Positions 29,125-38,396 of a DNA stretch of 41,176 nucleotides are shown here, piece after piece; the first letter of the stretch is position 1; each line of letters starts with the position of its first letter. Source of the stretch: Candidatus Evtepia faecigallinarum (lineage in GTDB: Bacteria > Bacillota > Clostridia > Oscillospirales > Oscillospiraceae); the NCBI GenBank assembly GCA_019115225.1, contig DXEA01000132.1, forward strand, positions 1 through 41,176, given 5' to 3'. Both the position numbers and the translations under genes were made by a program. Under the pieces are notes generated by a model. That model was not told the DNA's origin, did not search any database, and saw nothing but the letters and a program-made list of their open reading frames with translations.

Positions 29125-30534
29125 TCAGTGCGTGACGAAAAACATCACCGTAAACAGCGCCGCGATGACCCAGGTCCCCCCTTTGATGGCCTTGCCCTTG
29201 CCGGTGAAGAGGGTGATGACCACATAGGAGATCACCCCGAAGGCAATGCCATAGGAGATGTTATAGGTCATGGGCATGATGGCCAGGGTGAGGAAGGCGG
29301 GCACCGCCTGCTCGGTGTCTAACCAGTCGATCTGCCGGGCACAGTTCATCATCAGGATGCCCACATAGATCAGGGCCGCTGCCGTGGCGCAGTTGGGCAC
29401 CAGGGCGGCCACCGGGCTGAGGAAGAGGGCCACCAGGAAGAGGCCCCCCGTGGCCATGGCCGCCAGGCCGGTCTTGCCCCCCTCGGCGATCCCCGCCGAG
29501 GCCTCCACATAGGAGCTGACCGTGGAGGTGCCGCACACCGCGCCGCACACCGTGGCGATGGCGTCGGAGAGCATGGCCCGCTCCATGTTGGGCACCTCCC
29601 CCTTCTCGGTGAGCAGGTTCCCCCGGGCGCAGGCCCCATACAGGGTGCCGATGGTGTCGAACATGTCCACCAGGCAGAAGGCCAGGGCGGTGGTAATGAC
29701 CATCAGCACCAGCTCGGTGACGCTGTGGGTGGCCAGATAGGCGGAGAAGTCAAAGCCCTCCGTGAACACCTTGCCGAAGGACAGGTTGGCAAAGTCCACA
29801 AAGGCGGTCAGGGGGTTCAGGCTCTCCCCCACAGAGAGGTTGCCGTAAAAGCCCGGCACCGTGAGCCCCAGCAGGTAATAGAGCCCCGTGGCCCCCAGGA
29901 TTCCCCACAGCACCGCCCCCCGGACCCGCCGGCAGACCATCACCGCAATGGCGAACACCCCGGCCAGGGCCACCAGAATGGGCATCACATCCCCCCAGGT
30001 GGCCTTGCCGCTGAAGAGGTTCATGGAGGCCAGGTTCACATAGGTGGACGGGTCGTCCACCACGATCCCGGCGTTCTGCAGGCCGATGAAGGCGATGAAC
30101 AGCCCGATGCCCGCGGGGATGGCCACCCGGACCGCCGTGGGGATGGCCTCAAAAATCTTCCGGCGCAGGCCGGTCACCGTCAGGATCACAAAGGTGATGC
30201 CGTCCAGCAGGATGAGCACCAGGCCGTTGGCATAGGTCAGGCCAAAGCCGATGCACACCGTATAGACGAAAAAGGCATTGGACCCCATGGCCGAGGCCTG
30301 GGCCAGCGGGATGTTGGCCAGCAGGCCCACCAGGATGGTCCCGATGGCGGCGGAAATGGCGGTGGCGATGTAGATGGCGTTGTAGGACACCCCCGGCAGC
30401 TCCGCAAACATCCCCGGGTTGACGATGAGGATGTAGGCCATGGTCATAAAGGTGGTCAGGCCGGCCAGCAGCTCCGTGCGCACGGTGGAGCCCGCTTCCG
30501 TTACCCGGAATAACTTCTCAATCATCTCTCTCAC
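29125..30534 (-). CDS. NCS2 guanine/hypoxanthine-type permease (AzgA/PbuG-like)
   Basis: RTELLAGLTTFMTMAYILIVNPGMF, QASAMGSNAFFVYTVC, VDMFDTIGTLYGACARGNLLTEKGEVPNMERAMLSDAIATVCGAVCGTSTVSSYVEASAGIAEGGKTGLAA. Confidence 0.95.
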   Translation of the reverse strand: MREMIEKLFRVTEAGSTVRTELLAGLTTFMTMAYILIVNPGMFAELPGVSYNAIYIATAISAAIGTILVGLLANIPLAQASAMGSNAFFVYTVCIGFGLTYANGLVLILLDGITFVILTVTGLRRKIFEAIPTAVRVAIPAGIGLFIAFIGLQNAGIVVDDPSTYVNLASMNLFSGKATWGDVMPILVALAGVFAIAVMVCRRVRGAVLWGILGATGLYYLLGLTVPGFYGNLSVGESLNPLTAFVDFANLSFGKVFTEGFDFSAYLATHSVTELVLMVITTALAFCLVDMFDTIGTLYGACARGNLLTEKGEVPNMERAMLSDAIATVCGAVCGTSTVSSYVEASAGIAEGGKTGLAAMATGGLFLVALFLSPVAALVPNCATAAALIYVGILMMNCARQIDWLDTEQAVPAFLTLAIMPMTYNISYGIAFGVISYVVITLFTGKGKAIKGGTWVIAALFTVMFFVTH

Positions 30535-30698
30535 TCCCCTTGGCTATCTTCTCATGTTCCTTTCAGTATAGCAAACAGCCCCACGGTTGTGGCTTTTCCC
30601 GCAAATTTTACCCCCGCCTGCGCAAAATCTGCCCGGGAAGGCATGGGGCCTCCGGAAAGGTGTCCCCAGAGGAAAGAAGTGGAAAACCGTGAAAAAGG

Positions 30699-30736
30699 AA
30701 AAAATCGGCAAGCTCCTGTGGAGCTTGCCGATTTTT
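30699..30736 (-). terminator. Terminator of the tRNA cluster
   Basis: AAAAATCGGCAAGCTCC-tgt-GGAGCTTGCCGATTTTT. Confidence 0.85.
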
Positions 30737-30738
30737 GG

Positions 30739-30811
30739 TGACCCGTCGGGGATTCGAACCCCGGACACCCTGCTTAAAAGGCAGGTGCTCTGCCAACTGA
30801 GCTAACGGGTC
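30739..30811 (-). tRNA. tRNA-Lys (anticodon TTT)
   Basis: GACCCGTTAGCTCAGTTGGCAGAGCACCTGCCTTTTAAGCAGGGTGTCCGGGGTTCGAATCCCCGACGGGTCA on minus strand. Confidence 0.97.
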
Positions 30812-30816
30812 GAATT

Positions 30817-30891
30817 TGGCTGGGGTGGCCGGACTCGAACCAGCGAATGCGGGAGTCAAAGTCCCGTGCCTTACCACTTGGCGACACCCCA
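30817..30891 (-). tRNA. tRNA-Gln (anticodon TTG), CCA encoded
   Basis: TGGGGTGTCGCCAAGTGGTAAGGCACGGGACTTTGACTCCCGCATTCGCTGGTTCGAGTCCGGCCACCCCAGCCA. Confidence 0.96.
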
Positions 30892-30955
30892 TCATGATAT
30901 GCCTCTCTATGAGAAGAGAGCCGGAACCGATGCTCCGGCTCTCTCCCGAGATGTC

Positions 30956-31033
<78 letters not shown>

Positions 31034-31060
31034 ATATCGACTTGCGGCAGTGCAAGAAAA

Positions 31061-31137
<77 letters not shown>

Positions 31138-31215
31138 ATATCGCAGACCCCTTCGCCGGTCTGACCTCGGCACCCGGTCTGAACTTTCGTCCCACGCTAA
31201 CCGTCCCTCTGCCGC

Positions 31216-31260
31216 GCCATCTGCAAAGCCGACACCCAAGGCTGTCGGTTTTGCAGATGG
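31216..31260. repeat. Long inverted repeat in tRNA-Gly/tRNA-Arg spacer
   Basis: CCATCTGCAAAgCCGACA-cccaaggc-TGTCGGttTTGCAGATGG. Confidence 0.8.
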
Positions 31261-31331
31261 AGCGGGTGATGGGAATCGAACCCACGCGACCAGCTTGGAA
31301 GGCTGGGATTCTACCATTGAACTACACCCGC
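31258..31331 (-). tRNA. tRNA-Gly (anticodon TCC), CCA encoded
   Basis: GCGGGTGTAGTTCAATGGTAGAATCCCAGCCTTCCAAGCTGGTCGCGTGGGTTCGATTCCCATCACCCGCTCCA. Confidence 0.96.
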
Positions 31332-31484
31332 ATGGGACAGTTCCCAGAACCGTTAGCTTGCATATAGTAGCACATTTCGGGACTCTTGTCAATATATTTT
31401 TGAATTTAGTCACTAAAAAGAAAAAAACTTTTTCCCCTATGTAGGTAGGGGCCGGCCCGATGCCCGCCCCTATTATGCACGGTC

Positions 31485-31697
31485 TCACAGCTGCCGCAGC
31501 TCCGCCAGGGCCGCCTCAATGGCCTTTCGGGGCACATAGGCCGCCCCCAGCTTCATGGCTGTGGCCAGGGTCATGGTGCCCGCCTTGGCCAGGATGGGCA
31601 GAGCCATGGCCTGGGGAAAGTGCCGCGCCAGCACCTGCCGGGACCGGGGATCGGCCAGCAGCTCCCCCATGGTGATCCGGTTGTTGCGCAGATCCAA
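31485..31697 (-). CDS. Small hypothetical protein (about 70 aa)
   Basis: TTG start after AGAGGAGGTGAGCGGG; LDLRNNRITMGELLADPRSRQVLARHFPQAMALPILAKAGTMTLATAMKLGAAYVPRKAIEAALAELRQL. Confidence 0.6.
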   Translation of the reverse strand: MDLRNNRITMGELLADPRSRQVLARHFPQAMALPILAKAGTMTLATAMKLGAAYVPRKAIEAALAELRQL

Positions 31698-31780
31698 CCC
31701 GCTCACCTCCTCTCTGGCCCATTGTATGCCGCCGCCCGGCCAAAGGCGCGAAAAAACGGAAAAACTTTCCGCCGGGCCAA

Positions 31781-31809
31781 GTATAATTTCTCGGCCGGCG
31801 GCCATACTA
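31781..31809 (+). promoter_or_regulatory. Candidate forespore SigG-type promoter of DUF1540 gene
   Basis: GTATA-N17-CATACTA, matching GHATR-N17/18-CATNHTA; also partly SigF-like. Confidence 0.55.
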
Positions 31810-31838
31810 TCCTCAGACTTCAAAAGGAGGGTATTCCC

Positions 31839-32027
31839 ATGAATGATCGCATGAACGCCAACAACAGCATCAAGTGCTCCGTCTCCAGCTGCTCCCACCA
31901 CAACAGCGCCAAGAGCGTCTGCTCCCTCTCCTCCATCCAGGTGGGCCGCTGCGGCCCCACCAGCGCGGAATGTGCCTGCACCGAGTGCGCTTCCTACGAG
32001 TTCTCCCAGAGCAAGGGCGGCTGCTGA
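31839..32027 (+). CDS. DUF1540 domain-containing Cys-rich small protein
   Basis: IKCSVSSCSHHNSAKSVCSLSSIQVGRCGPTSAECACTECASYE; AAAAGGAGGG RBS. Confidence 0.9.
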   Translation: MNDRMNANNSIKCSVSSCSHHNSAKSVCSLSSIQVGRCGPTSAECACTECASYEFSQSKGGC

Positions 32028-32035
32028 GCACCCAG

Positions 32036-32077
32036 AAAAAAAGCCGGGATGGCGAAATCGCCATCCCGGCTTTTTTT
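32036..32077. terminator. Bidirectional terminator between DUF1540 gene and rnfB
   Basis: AAAAAAAGCCGGGATGGCGA-aat-CGCCATCCCGGCTTTTTTT. Confidence 0.95.
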
Positions 32078-32083
32078 AACGGT

Positions 32084-33088
32084 TTACTCCGCCTTGGGGG
32101 CATCCTCAGCCTTGGGGGCCTCAGGTGCGGGGGCGGGTTCTGCCTTCGGTGCCTCAGCAGGGGCGGCCTCCGCTTTGGGGGCAGCCTCAGCCTTCGGGGC
32201 AGCCTCGGCCTTGGGCGCAGCCTCCGCCTTGGGGGCGGCTGCGTCAGCCTTGGGAGCCGCAGGCTTCTTGGGCTTGGGCGGCAGGACCTTGCCGTCCACG
32301 GTGATCAGCTGACGGGGGCAGGCGCGAGAGCACAGACCGCAGCCGATGCAGATGTCGTAGTTGATCTTGGCCAGGAAGTCCTCCACCACGATGGCGCCTT
32401 CCTTGGGGCAGGCCTTGACGCAGATCTTACAGCCGATACAGCCGTTGTCGCAGGCCTGACGGACCACGGGGCCCTTGTCCTTGGAAGCACAGGGGATCTC
32501 GGTGTACTTCTTGGCGTTGAGGGGCACGATGCGGATGATGTTCTTGGGGCAGGCGTCCACGCAGGCGCCGCAGGCCACGCACTTGTCAAAGTCCACCTTG
32601 GCCACGCCGTCCACGATGTGGATGGCGTCGAACTTACAGGCGTCCACGCAGTCGCCGCCGCCCAGACAGCCATAGGAGCACTGGAGGGGGCCGGAGGAGA
32701 CCCGGCTGATGGCCAGGCAGCTCTCCAGACCCACATAGTCATAGCGGGTCTTGTTGTGGCCGCCGCCGGTACACATGACCTGGGCGATCTTCCGGGCGCC
32801 CTCTTCCACTTCCACGCCCATGATGGCGCCGATCTGCTTGGCCACCTCGGGGCCGCCGGGAGAGCAGGCGTCCACGGGAGCCAGGCCCTTCACCACGGCA
32901 TTGGCATAGCCGCCGCAGCCAGGATAGCCGCAGCCGCCGCAGTTGGCGCCGGGGAGACACTCGGAGATTTCCTCCTCACGGGGGTCCTTTTCCACGGCGA
33001 AGACCTTGGAGGCCACCGCCAGGATGATACCAAAGATAATACCCAGTACGCACAGTACGATGGGTGCTAACACAGCAGGATTACTCAT
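32084..33088 (-). CDS. rnfB: Rnf complex iron-sulfur subunit RnfB with Ala/Pro/Lys/Glu C-terminal tail
   Basis: CLPGANCGGCGYPGCGGYANAV, multiple CxxCxxCxxxC motifs, C-terminal (PKAEAA)n. Confidence 0.96.
   Translation of the reverse strand: MSNPAVLAPIVLCVLGIIFGIILAVASKVFAVEKDPREEEISECLPGANCGGCGYPGCGGYANAVVKGLAPVDACSPGGPEVAKQIGAIMGVEVEEGARKIAQVMCTGGGHNKTRYDYVGLESCLAISRVSSGPLQCSYGCLGGGDCVDACKFDAIHIVDGVAKVDFDKCVACGACVDACPKNIIRIVPLNAKKYTEIPCASKDKGPVVRQACDNGCIGCKICVKACPKEGAIVVEDFLAKINYDICIGCGLCSRACPRQLITVDGKVLPPKPKKPAAPKADAAAPKAEAAPKAEAAPKAEAAPKAEAAPAEAPKAEPAPAPEAPKAEDAPKAE
32155..32255. repeat. About 18-bp degenerate tandem repeats encoding PKAEAA in rnfB
   Basis: Repeated AAPKAEAAPKAEAAPKAEAAPKAEAA in translation, with synonymous variation between copies. 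Confidence 0.8.
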
Positions 33089-33107
33089 AGTTCTCTCTTC
33101 GCCTCCC

Positions 33108-33695
33108 TTACCAAACTTTCAGGCCAGAGAAGCCCATGAATGCCAGAGCAATCAGGCTGGCCGCCACCAGAGCGATGGGGAAGCCTTCAAAGCACTTGGG
33201 ACACTTGGCAAATTCCATCCGTTCCCGTACGCTGGCGAAGAGGACGATGGCCAGCAGGAAGCCCACGCCGCCGGTGATACCATAGGTCAGGCTCTCACCG
33301 AAGTTGTAGGACTTCTGCGCGTTCTGCAGGGTCACACCCAGCACGGCGCAGTTGGTGGTGATCAGGGGCAGGTACACACCCAGTGCCTCATACAGGGAGG
33401 GCATGGCCTTCTGCAGGAACATTTCCACGAACTGCACCAGAGAGGCGATGACCAGGATGAAGGTCACGGTCTGCATGAAGCTCAGGCCGTTGGCGTTGAG
33501 GAACTGGTTGATGGGCCAGTTGACCGCGGAGGCCACGCCCATGACGAAGATAACTGCCATGCCCATGCCCAGTGCGGTCTCCACCTTCTTGGACACGCCC
33601 ATGAAGGGACAGATGCCCAGGAACTGGGACAGGACGAAGTTATTGACCAAAACTGCGCCCAAGGCGATCGAAAGCAGGCTGGTGATACTTTCCAT
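33108..33695 (-). CDS. rnfA: Rnf complex subunit RnfA
   Basis: LLSIALGAVLVNNFVLSQFLGICPFMGVSKKVETALGMGMAV. Confidence 0.96.
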   Translation of the reverse strand: MESITSLLSIALGAVLVNNFVLSQFLGICPFMGVSKKVETALGMGMAVIFVMGVASAVNWPINQFLNANGLSFMQTVTFILVIASLVQFVEMFLQKAMPSLYEALGVYLPLITTNCAVLGVTLQNAQKSYNFGESLTYGITGGVGFLLAIVLFASVRERMEFAKCPKCFEGFPIALVAASLIALAFMGFSGLKVW

Positions 33696-34330
33696 TACTT
33701 CGCCACCTCCTTATTCTTCTTGGGCTTGCTCATAAAGTACTGCACGGTGGCGATGACCACGCCCAGGGTCAAGAAGCCGCCCACGGGGAGGATCATGCCC
33801 AGGGCCACCACATTCTCGGGGAGGATCTGGTAGCCGGCGCCGCCGTTGAGGATGCCGCCGCCAAAGGTGCCGGCGCCCAGGAACTCACGGATGATACTCA
33901 TGATGGTCAGGGCCACCATGTTGCCGAAGCCCTGGAAGATGCCGTCCAGCGCGGAAGCGCCGATGCCGTTCTTGGAGGCAAAGCCCTCGGCACGGCCCAG
34001 GATGATGCAGTTAACCACGATCAGGGGGATGAACAGACCCAGGCTGGCAGACAGTGCAGGCACGAAGCCCTTGAGCAGCAGGTCGACCATGGTCACGAAG
34101 CCGGCGATGACGACGATGTAGCAGGCGATACGGACCTTGCTGGGGATGATCTTCCGCAGGGCGGAGATAACCACGTTGGAGCAAGTCAGGATGATCATAA
34201 CGGCCAGACCCATGCCCAGGCCGTTGAACATGGAGGTGGTGATGGCCAGCAGGGGGCACATGCCCAGCAGCTGGACCAGAGCGGGGTTCTGGGCAATCAG
34301 GCCGTCAACAAATTGTTTCTTTACATTCAT
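33695..34330 (-). CDS. rnfE: Rnf complex subunit RnfE
   Basis: FVDGLIAQNPALVQLLGMCPLLAITTSMFNGLGMGLAV; RSXE/RnfE family. Confidence 0.96.
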   Translation of the reverse strand: MNVKKQFVDGLIAQNPALVQLLGMCPLLAITTSMFNGLGMGLAVMIILTCSNVVISALRKIIPSKVRIACYIVVIAGFVTMVDLLLKGFVPALSASLGLFIPLIVVNCIILGRAEGFASKNGIGASALDGIFQGFGNMVALTIMSIIREFLGAGTFGGGILNGGAGYQILPENVVALGMILPVGGFLTLGVVIATVQYFMSKPKKNKEVAK

Positions 34331-34345
34331 TCTCTCGGTCCCTCC

Positions 34346-34912
34346 TTAACCCAGTGCTTCCACAACAGCACGGGCGGCGTTGACGCCGTCGCAAACTGCC
34401 CGGGAGGTGATAGTAGAGCCGGTGATGGAGTTGATGGTGCCGCCATCCTTGGTCACGGCCACCAGGCCCGTGGCGCCGGCAAACTGTGCCTGCCACTCAG
34501 GATCGGTTGCCTTGGAGCCCAGACCGGAGGTCTCGGCGTGGGTGATGATGGCCAGGCCGGTGACCTCACCGGCGGAGTTGATGCCGGCCATCATGTCGAT
34601 GGAGCCGCTAAAGCCATTGGGAGAGAGGGTCTCCACCACATAGCCCTCCTCACCGGCCTTATACACAGCCACCACAGGCACGGTGGTGCCGGTGTCCAGG
34701 GTGACGTCGCCGCCGGTGTAGTCCACTTCCTCGTAGGCGTCGGCGGGCAGAACCACCTGCAGGGAGTCCTGGATGGTCTTTTTGGTATTGGCTGCAATGG
34801 CAGGTGCGGTGACCTGGTTGACCAGGCCCAGCAGAGCGGCCACCACCAAGCAGATGACAGCCAGGACGATGACCAGCATAGCCATGCCGGGTTCTTTCTT
34901 TGCAGTGCTCAT
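34346..34912 (-). CDS. rnfG: Rnf complex subunit RnfG (FMN-binding)
   Basis: GFSGSIDMMAGINSAGEVTGLAIITHAETSGLGSKA...GGTINSITGSTITSRAVCDGVNAA; covalent-FMN S(T)GATxT-like motif. Confidence 0.96.
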   Translation of the reverse strand: MSTAKKEPGMAMLVIVLAVICLVVAALLGLVNQVTAPAIAANTKKTIQDSLQVVLPADAYEEVDYTGGDVTLDTGTTVPVVAVYKAGEEGYVVETLSPNGFSGSIDMMAGINSAGEVTGLAIITHAETSGLGSKATDPEWQAQFAGATGLVAVTKDGGTINSITGSTITSRAVCDGVNAARAVVEALG

Positions 34913-35964
34913 GCTTCAGCGCCCTCCTTTGCTGCTTTTTTTGCGGCCTTGGCCTTCTCCTTCTCCGCCTTGCGCATCTCGGCGGTCACGCCGAACCGCT
35001 TGGGCAGGGTGGCCTTGTCGATGAGCCAGACGCAGATGTTCATGATGAGGATGGAGTAGCACACACCCTCGGGATAGCCGCCGAAGTAGCGGATAAAGAC
35101 CACCAGCAGGCCGGCGCCGATGCCGAAGATGACCTCACCCTTGGGGGTGTTGGGGCTGGTAACATAGTCGGTGGCCATGAAGAAGGCACCCAGGAACAGG
35201 CCGCCGGCGAAGATCTCATAGAGCATCCAGGTGAAGACGTTGACGCCCTCGGGAGCCCGGGAGAAGATCAGGGTCAGCACGGCCACGGTGAGGATGTAGG
35301 CCAGGGGGATACGGATGCGGATGACGCCCTTGGCGATCAGGTAGATGCCGCCGATGAGCAGGGCGATGGCGGAAACCTCGCCCACGCAGCCGCCGATGTT
35401 GCCGATGAACATATCGGCCAGGGTGGCATCGGGCATCACGCCGCCCTTCATGTAGTCCACGGCCAGGGGGGTAGCGCCGGTCACTGCGTCAGCAGCGGAG
35501 ACGATGGAAGCCCAGTTCTCCTTGCCGGGCAGCACCCAGGTGGTCATGGGCACGGGGTAGCAGAGCATCAGGAAGGCTCTGCCGGCCAGGGCGGGGTTGA
35601 GGAAGTTGGTGCCCAGGCCGCCGAAGAGCTGCTTGACCACCACGATGGCGAAGAAGTCGCCGATGATGATGGTCCAGTAGGGCAGGGTGACCGGACATAC
35701 GAATACCAGCAGCACGCCGGTGATGGCGGCCGACAGGTCCCCACAGGGAATGGGCTTGTGCATCAGCTTGCAGTAGCCCCACTCAAAGATTTCGCAGAAA
35801 ATCACCGACACCAGGGTGGTGGTCAGTGCGCGCGGCCCAAAGACCCAGATGCCCATCGCCATGGCGGGGATCAGGGCGATGAGGACATCACGCATCAGAT
35901 GTTTGGTCCCGACGGGGGATGATGCGTGGGGCGAGGAGGCGACGCTCAGTTTATACTCTTCCAT
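34909..35964 (-). CDS. rnfD: Rnf complex subunit RnfD
   Basis: SPHASSPVGTKHLMRDVLIALIPAM..., FFMATDYVTSPNTPKGEVIFGIGAGLLVVFIRYFGGYPEGVCYSILIMN. Confidence 0.96.
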   Translation of the reverse strand: MEEYKLSVASSPHASSPVGTKHLMRDVLIALIPAMAMGIWVFGPRALTTTLVSVIFCEIFEWGYCKLMHKPIPCGDLSAAITGVLLVFVCPVTLPYWTIIIGDFFAIVVVKQLFGGLGTNFLNPALAGRAFLMLCYPVPMTTWVLPGKENWASIVSAADAVTGATPLAVDYMKGGVMPDATLADMFIGNIGGCVGEVSAIALLIGGIYLIAKGVIRIRIPLAYILTVAVLTLIFSRAPEGVNVFTWMLYEIFAGGLFLGAFFMATDYVTSPNTPKGEVIFGIGAGLLVVFIRYFGGYPEGVCYSILIMNICVWLIDKATLPKRFGVTAEMRKAEKEKAKAAKKAAKEGAEA

Positions 35965-35976
35965 GCTTTCCCCTCC

Positions 35977-37299
35977 TTACTTCTTGGCCGCCTGCTGGCG
36001 GATGGCGAACTTTGCGGTACGGAACTGCTGGACCAGCGGAATTCTGGCCGGGCAGATGTACTGGCAGCTGCCGCACTCGATGCAGTCCATCACCCGGTAC
36101 TCTTCCTCCACCTCGCTCCAGCGGCGGGCTTTGGCGAACATGTTCATGAAGAGGGGCGTCAGGTGCATGGGGCAGACATTCACGCAGCGGGAGCAGCGGA
36201 TGCAGGTGGGGTTCTCGCTGGTGGCGGGAAGATCCTCCTTGCTCAGGCACAGCACGCAGTTGCTGGCCTTGCCCATGGTCACGGACATGTCATACTGGGC
36301 AAAGCCCATCATGGGGCCGCCGGAGATGACCCGGGCGGGGGTGCCGTTCCAGCCGCCGGCCTCCTCGATCAGATGGGCGAAGGAAGTGCCCACAGGAGCC
36401 AGGAGGTTGACGGGGTTCTTCACGGCGCTGCCGGTGATGGTGATCACCCGCTGATACACAGGCAGGCCCAGGGCCACGGCGTCGTACACGGCGGCGGTGG
36501 TGGCCACGTTGAACACGCAGCAGGCCACGTCGGCCGGCAGCTTGCCGGGGGGCACCTCACGGCCGGTGATGGCCTGGATGAGCTGCTTCTCAGCGCCCTG
36601 GGGGTACCGGGTGTGCAGGGCCTGGACGGTGATGTCCTTGGCATCGCCCACCAGTTCCTTCAGGTGGTTGACCGCGTTCATCTTGTTGTCTTCGATGCCG
36701 ATGTAGACGTGATCCAGCTGCAGGGCCTTCATGATAAAGCGGGCGCCGCCGATGATCTTTTCGCCCTGCTCAAGCATCAGACGATGGTCTGCGGTGATGT
36801 AGGGTTCACATTCTGCACCATTGATGATAATGGTGTCTGCTTTGCCAACTGCGGAGCCGATCTTGACGTGGGTGGGGAAGCCCGCGCCGCCCATACCGGT
36901 ACAGCCAGCATCACGGATGATGTCGATGATCTCCTGAGAAGTCAGGGCATCCACATTATCCCGGGGCTTGCAGTCCGGGCAAAGGGTGTTTTGGAAGTCA
37001 TTCTCGATCACAACAGAAAGCGTAGGCACGCCGCCGGTACCGGGACGAGGCTCGATGGCCAGCACCTTACCAGACACGCTGGCGTGGATGGGAGCACCGA
37101 GGCCCGCGGTGGCGCCGATGAGCTGACCGACCGTGACCGTGTCGCCCTTCTGCACCACGGGCTTACAGGGCGCGCCGATGTGCATGGACATCGGGATGAC
37201 GACCTGGGCCGGGGCTTGGGACAGCGGTTGGATCGGTTTCTGCTCAGTCGCTTCTTTGTGTTCGGCGGGGTGGACGCCGCCGTAAAACATTTGCTTCAT
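35977..37299 (-). CDS. rnfC: Rnf complex subunit RnfC
   Basis: Start at MKQMFYGGVHPAEHK; GGAGFPTHVK, NGAECEPYITADHRLM, two CxxCxxCxxxC motifs. Confidence 0.96.
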   Translation of the reverse strand: MKQMFYGGVHPAEHKEATEQKPIQPLSQAPAQVVIPMSMHIGAPCKPVVQKGDTVTVGQLIGATAGLGAPIHASVSGKVLAIEPRPGTGGVPTLSVVIENDFQNTLCPDCKPRDNVDALTSQEIIDIIRDAGCTGMGGAGFPTHVKIGSAVGKADTIIINGAECEPYITADHRLMLEQGEKIIGGARFIMKALQLDHVYIGIEDNKMNAVNHLKELVGDAKDITVQALHTRYPQGAEKQLIQAITGREVPPGKLPADVACCVFNVATTAAVYDAVALGLPVYQRVITITGSAVKNPVNLLAPVGTSFAHLIEEAGGWNGTPARVISGGPMMGFAQYDMSVTMGKASNCVLCLSKEDLPATSENPTCIRCSRCVNVCPMHLTPLFMNMFAKARRWSEVEEEYRVMDCIECGSCQYICPARIPLVQQFRTAKFAIRQQAAKK

Positions 37300-37383
37300 A
37301 GCATCACCTCTGTTTTTTCCTTGCCAAATTCTCTTTTTCCCCAAAAAATTGCCTCAGTCCGCAGCGAGACTAAAACACTATAT

Positions 37384-37412
37384 ATAATAAAGCCAACGCC
37401 CTGAATTGTCCA
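37384..37412 (-). promoter_or_regulatory. SigA-type promoter of rnf operon
   Basis: Minus strand TGGACA-N17-TATTAT. Confidence 0.55.
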
Positions 37413-37543
37413 GTGCTTTTCGGCCAAATTTGCGCCATATTTTGAAAATTTCCCAAATTTCTTTTTGGGTTTTTTACCGTTTCTTTTCCTGGAACGATTT
37501 GGTATACTGGCCTTGGCATTTTGTATCCAGGAGGCGGACAGTC

Positions 37544-38194
37544 ATGGCCCAGACAGAAAAGAATTTCTCCGTGTTAGGCGACTCCATCAGCACCTTCCAG
37601 GGCTTCTCCCCCTGGGGGGCGGACCACTACAGCCCCGACCTGGCCGCCGCCACCGGCGTGGCCACGGTGGAGGACACCTGGTGGATGCAGGTCATCCGCG
37701 CTCTGGGCGGGACCTTCCTGTCCAACCTCTCCATTGCGGGCAACACCATCGTCACCGCCGGAAAGATGGGGGGCTTCCCGCCCCAGCGCATCCGGCAGCT
37801 GGCATCGGAGGGGAAGACCCCCGACCACATCCTCCTCTACGCCGGCCTCAACGACGCCAATTTCTACATCCCGCCGCAGGTCTTTCAGGGGGAATATGCC
37901 CTCCTGCTTGCCCGCCTGCGGGAGGCCTATCCCCAGGTCCGGGTCCACTGCGGCACCCTCCTTCTGGGGGCAGTGAACGGGGACCAGAGCTCCATGCGCT
38001 GTTTTGTGGAGCGGCTGACCCCCTACAACGACGCCATCCGCGCCGCCGTGGCCCAGGAGGACGCCCATCTGGTGGACCTGGCTGCTCTGGGGGTGCGCTA
38101 CACCGCCCTGGACGCCTTCCACCCCACCGGCCAGGGGATGCGCCAGCTGGCCGGGCTCTGGCTGCGGGCCATGGGAGAGGAGGCCGGGAAATAA
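37544..38194 (+). CDS. SGNH/GDSL hydrolase, intact catalytic blocks
   Basis: VLGDSISTFQG (block I), SIAGNT (block II), YAGLNDAN (block III), DAFHPTGQGM (block V DxxH). Confidence 0.88.
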   Translation: MAQTEKNFSVLGDSISTFQGFSPWGADHYSPDLAAATGVATVEDTWWMQVIRALGGTFLSNLSIAGNTIVTAGKMGGFPPQRIRQLASEGKTPDHILLYAGLNDANFYIPPQVFQGEYALLLARLREAYPQVRVHCGTLLLGAVNGDQSSMRCFVERLTPYNDAIRAAVAQEDAHLVDLAALGVRYTALDAFHPTGQGMRQLAGLWLRAMGEEAGK

Positions 38195-38235
38195 TTCCCC
38201 GTGAAAATTTTGTCCTCCCTTTCTTCCCCACCCGC

Positions 38236-38264
38236 TTGCCCTTTTGGGCAACCTGTGGTATAAC
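38236..38264 (+). promoter_or_regulatory. SigA-type promoter upstream of second SGNH gene, overlapping palindrome TAACATGTTA
   Basis: TTGCCC-N17-TATAAC; TAACATGTTA at 38261-38270. Confidence 0.5.
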
Positions 38265-38322
38265 ATGTTACATTGAGAAAACATCTGAAAAATGATGCCG
38301 ACGCAACATCTATTTTTTCAAA

Positions 38323-38346
38323 AGTCTGATACACTATCATCAGACT
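38323..38346. promoter_or_regulatory. Operator-like inverted repeat in 5' leader of second SGNH gene
   Basis: AGTCTGAT-N8-ATCAGACT. Confidence 0.5.
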
Positions 38347-38396
38347 GGAAGATGCGCCGATTGCGATTCTCATTTTATGATAAAGGAGGACTTTTC

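Noticed and set aside
30535-30700. Purine riboswitch ahead of the guanine/hypoxanthine-type permease
   Set aside because: No purine-aptamer conserved core could be read in the minus-strand leader; only a promoter-like TATACT was seen.
32100-32260. Possible CRISPR or regulatory repeat array
   Set aside because: Repeats are in frame and encode PKAEAA in RnfB; no spacers.
35926-37404. 492-aa plus-strand ORF
   Set aside because: Antisense to rnfC.
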